From Firmicutes bacterium UBA4795 (lineage in GTDB: Bacteria > Bacillota > Desulfotomaculia > Desulfotomaculales > Nap2-2B): a stretch of 14,382 nt of DNA. Both the position numbers and the translations under genes were made by a program. The notes beneath the pieces are model-generated. The model searched no databases. It saw only the letters and a program-made list of their open reading frames with translations, and was not told where the DNA came from. This document shows positions 14,029 to 14,382 of the stretch, one piece after another. Location of the stretch: assembly GCA_002402825.1 (NCBI GenBank), contig DHGP01000031.1:1-14382 (forward strand). The letters run 5' to 3'. How positions within the stretch are numbered: the stretch's first letter is position 1; the number at the start of each line of letters is the position of its first letter.

Positions 14029-14076
14029 TTACCTCCTTTGCAAGGCTGATCTCTTTAAATAAACTGGGTAAGACAT
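14029..14076 (-). pseudogene. Truncated RelE/ParE-type toxin, N-terminus only
   Basis: On the minus strand an ATG (14076-14074) opens MSYPVYLKRSALQRR and stops at TAA (14031-14029). MSYxVxLKRSALKxLxxLP is a typical beginning of RelE/ParE-family mRNA interferases. The similarity is lost after SAL, where the sequence runs into the opposite-strand CoA-binding fragment. The ATG is seven bases after the stop of an antitoxin-like remnant, the usual order and spacing for such operons. At 15 residues it cannot be functional. Confidence 0.5.
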
Positions 14077-14083
14077 AAATTTC

Positions 14084-14209
14084 CTATCTTTTCCTTTCAG
14101 CAAGGTAATCATCTAAGAGACGTGAGGGTCCCTCACGTCGTTGTTCAAGGATAGCTATATCAATTAGATCTTCCATAAATTCTGTATCCTTTAGCAGCCT
14201 TTGGTAGTG
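14084..14209 (-). pseudogene. Remnant of a Phd/RelB-type antitoxin, C-terminal part
   Basis: On the minus strand, directly after an in-frame TGA (14212-14210), the frame encodes HYQRLLKDTEFMEDLIDIAI and then LEQRREGPSRLLDDYLAERKR, ending at TAG (14086-14084). This resembles the toxin-neutralising tail of Phd/YefM or RelB antitoxins: YxRLLxDxEFxxDLIDxAxxExRR, then xPxRxLxxYLAE. The DNA-binding N-terminal half is missing. An internal ATG at 14176 could allow a 30-residue peptide, but its ribosome binding site (AAAGGA, 11 bases upstream) is weak. The partner toxin fragment follows. Confidence 0.5.
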
Positions 14210-14382
14210 TCAATACTCTTGTGTAAAAACTTTTACCAAACAGCTTCCCTCTAAATAGACTTACGGAAAAACTAACCTAAAATGATAAAAAGTATTAAAT
14301 TTAACCAAACCAACTTAAATTAAAACCTATGAATTAAAACCTATGAATTAAAACCCTATGGCAACCCCCCTTTTTATTTGCT
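14210..14382. other. Intergenic AT-rich sequence at the right edge
   Basis: No gene is visible between the antitoxin remnant and the window end. On the minus strand a short frame (VYLEGSCLVKVFTQEY) runs into the TGA before the remnant. I do not recognise it. The right part holds the 14-bp tandem repeats described separately. Confidence 0.5.
14318..14360. repeat. Three tandem copies of a 14-bp unit
   Basis: AATTAAAACCTATG repeats at 14318-14331 and 14332-14345 exactly, and at 14346-14360 with one extra C. There are no spacers or dyads like those of CRISPR repeats or plasmid iterons. Replication slippage in decaying intergenic DNA is the simplest explanation. Confidence 0.8.

Noticed and set aside
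14119..14139. Strong palindrome GACGTGAGGG-T-CCCTCACGTC as a terminator or operator
   Set aside because: It has no T-tract on either side and lies inside the antitoxin remnant, where it encodes the RREGPSR segment. It is more simply coding sequence.
14318..14360. CRISPR array or iteron
   Set aside because: The units are only 14 bases and directly adjacent, with no spacers, no dyad, and no cas or replication gene nearby.

Overview
The window looks like chromosomal DNA from an anaerobic, Gram-positive-type Firmicute, probably a relative of Moorella, Desulfotomaculum or Pelotomaculum. This is inferred from strong AGGAGG ribosome binding sites, frequent TTG/GTG starts, S-layer homology (SLH) and cohesin domains, the ruvAB pair, and small families typical of that group (quinate 5-dehydrogenase-like, LpdD). 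I could not run a database search, so the taxonomic placement is tentative. I saw no rRNA, tRNA, CRISPR array or intact insertion sequence.

Left third (1-5603, all minus strand): a cell-surface locus. Reading in the direction of transcription it has a Crp/Fnr-family regulator (5603-4875), a secreted protein with one cohesin-like domain and three SLH repeats (4694-3309), a secreted multidomain protein with two cohesin-like domains, Ig-like domains and a C-terminal dockerin (3215-900), and a further secreted cohesin/Ig-like protein that runs off the left edge (779-1). Between the regulator and the SLH gene is a perfect TGTGA-N6-TCACA palindrome. It is centred exactly 41.5 bp upstream of the start point predicted from a TATAAT box, which is the geometry of a class II CRP-activated promoter. 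The adjacent regulator has the SRETxxR recognition helix of CRP-like proteins. The simplest model is a regulator-controlled, non-cellulolytic cohesin-dockerin surface assembly. Upstream of the regulator lies the decayed tail of another SLH gene.

Middle (5910-11627): a lone YgiT-type zinc-finger gene on the plus strand is convergent with a minus-strand cluster. That cluster runs from a quinate-5-dehydrogenase-like protein through an SCP2-domain protein and an APC-family permease to a large ADP-forming acyl-CoA synthetase fused to a GNAT acetyltransferase. Tight spacing of the first three suggests co-transcription. Import and CoA activation of a small organic substrate is a plausible but unproven theme.

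Right (11909-14382): ruvA and ruvB, the Holliday-junction branch-migration motor, occur without ruvC in the expected upstream place. They are followed by lpdD, a prenylated-flavin chaperone-like gene that appears to start at a rare ATT codon. Beyond lpdD is a scrapyard: a fragment of a YccU-like CoA-binding protein, then on the other strand the start of a RelE/ParE-type toxin and the end of its Phd/RelB-type antitoxin, then short AT-rich tandem repeats. The region appears to have suffered successive deletions.
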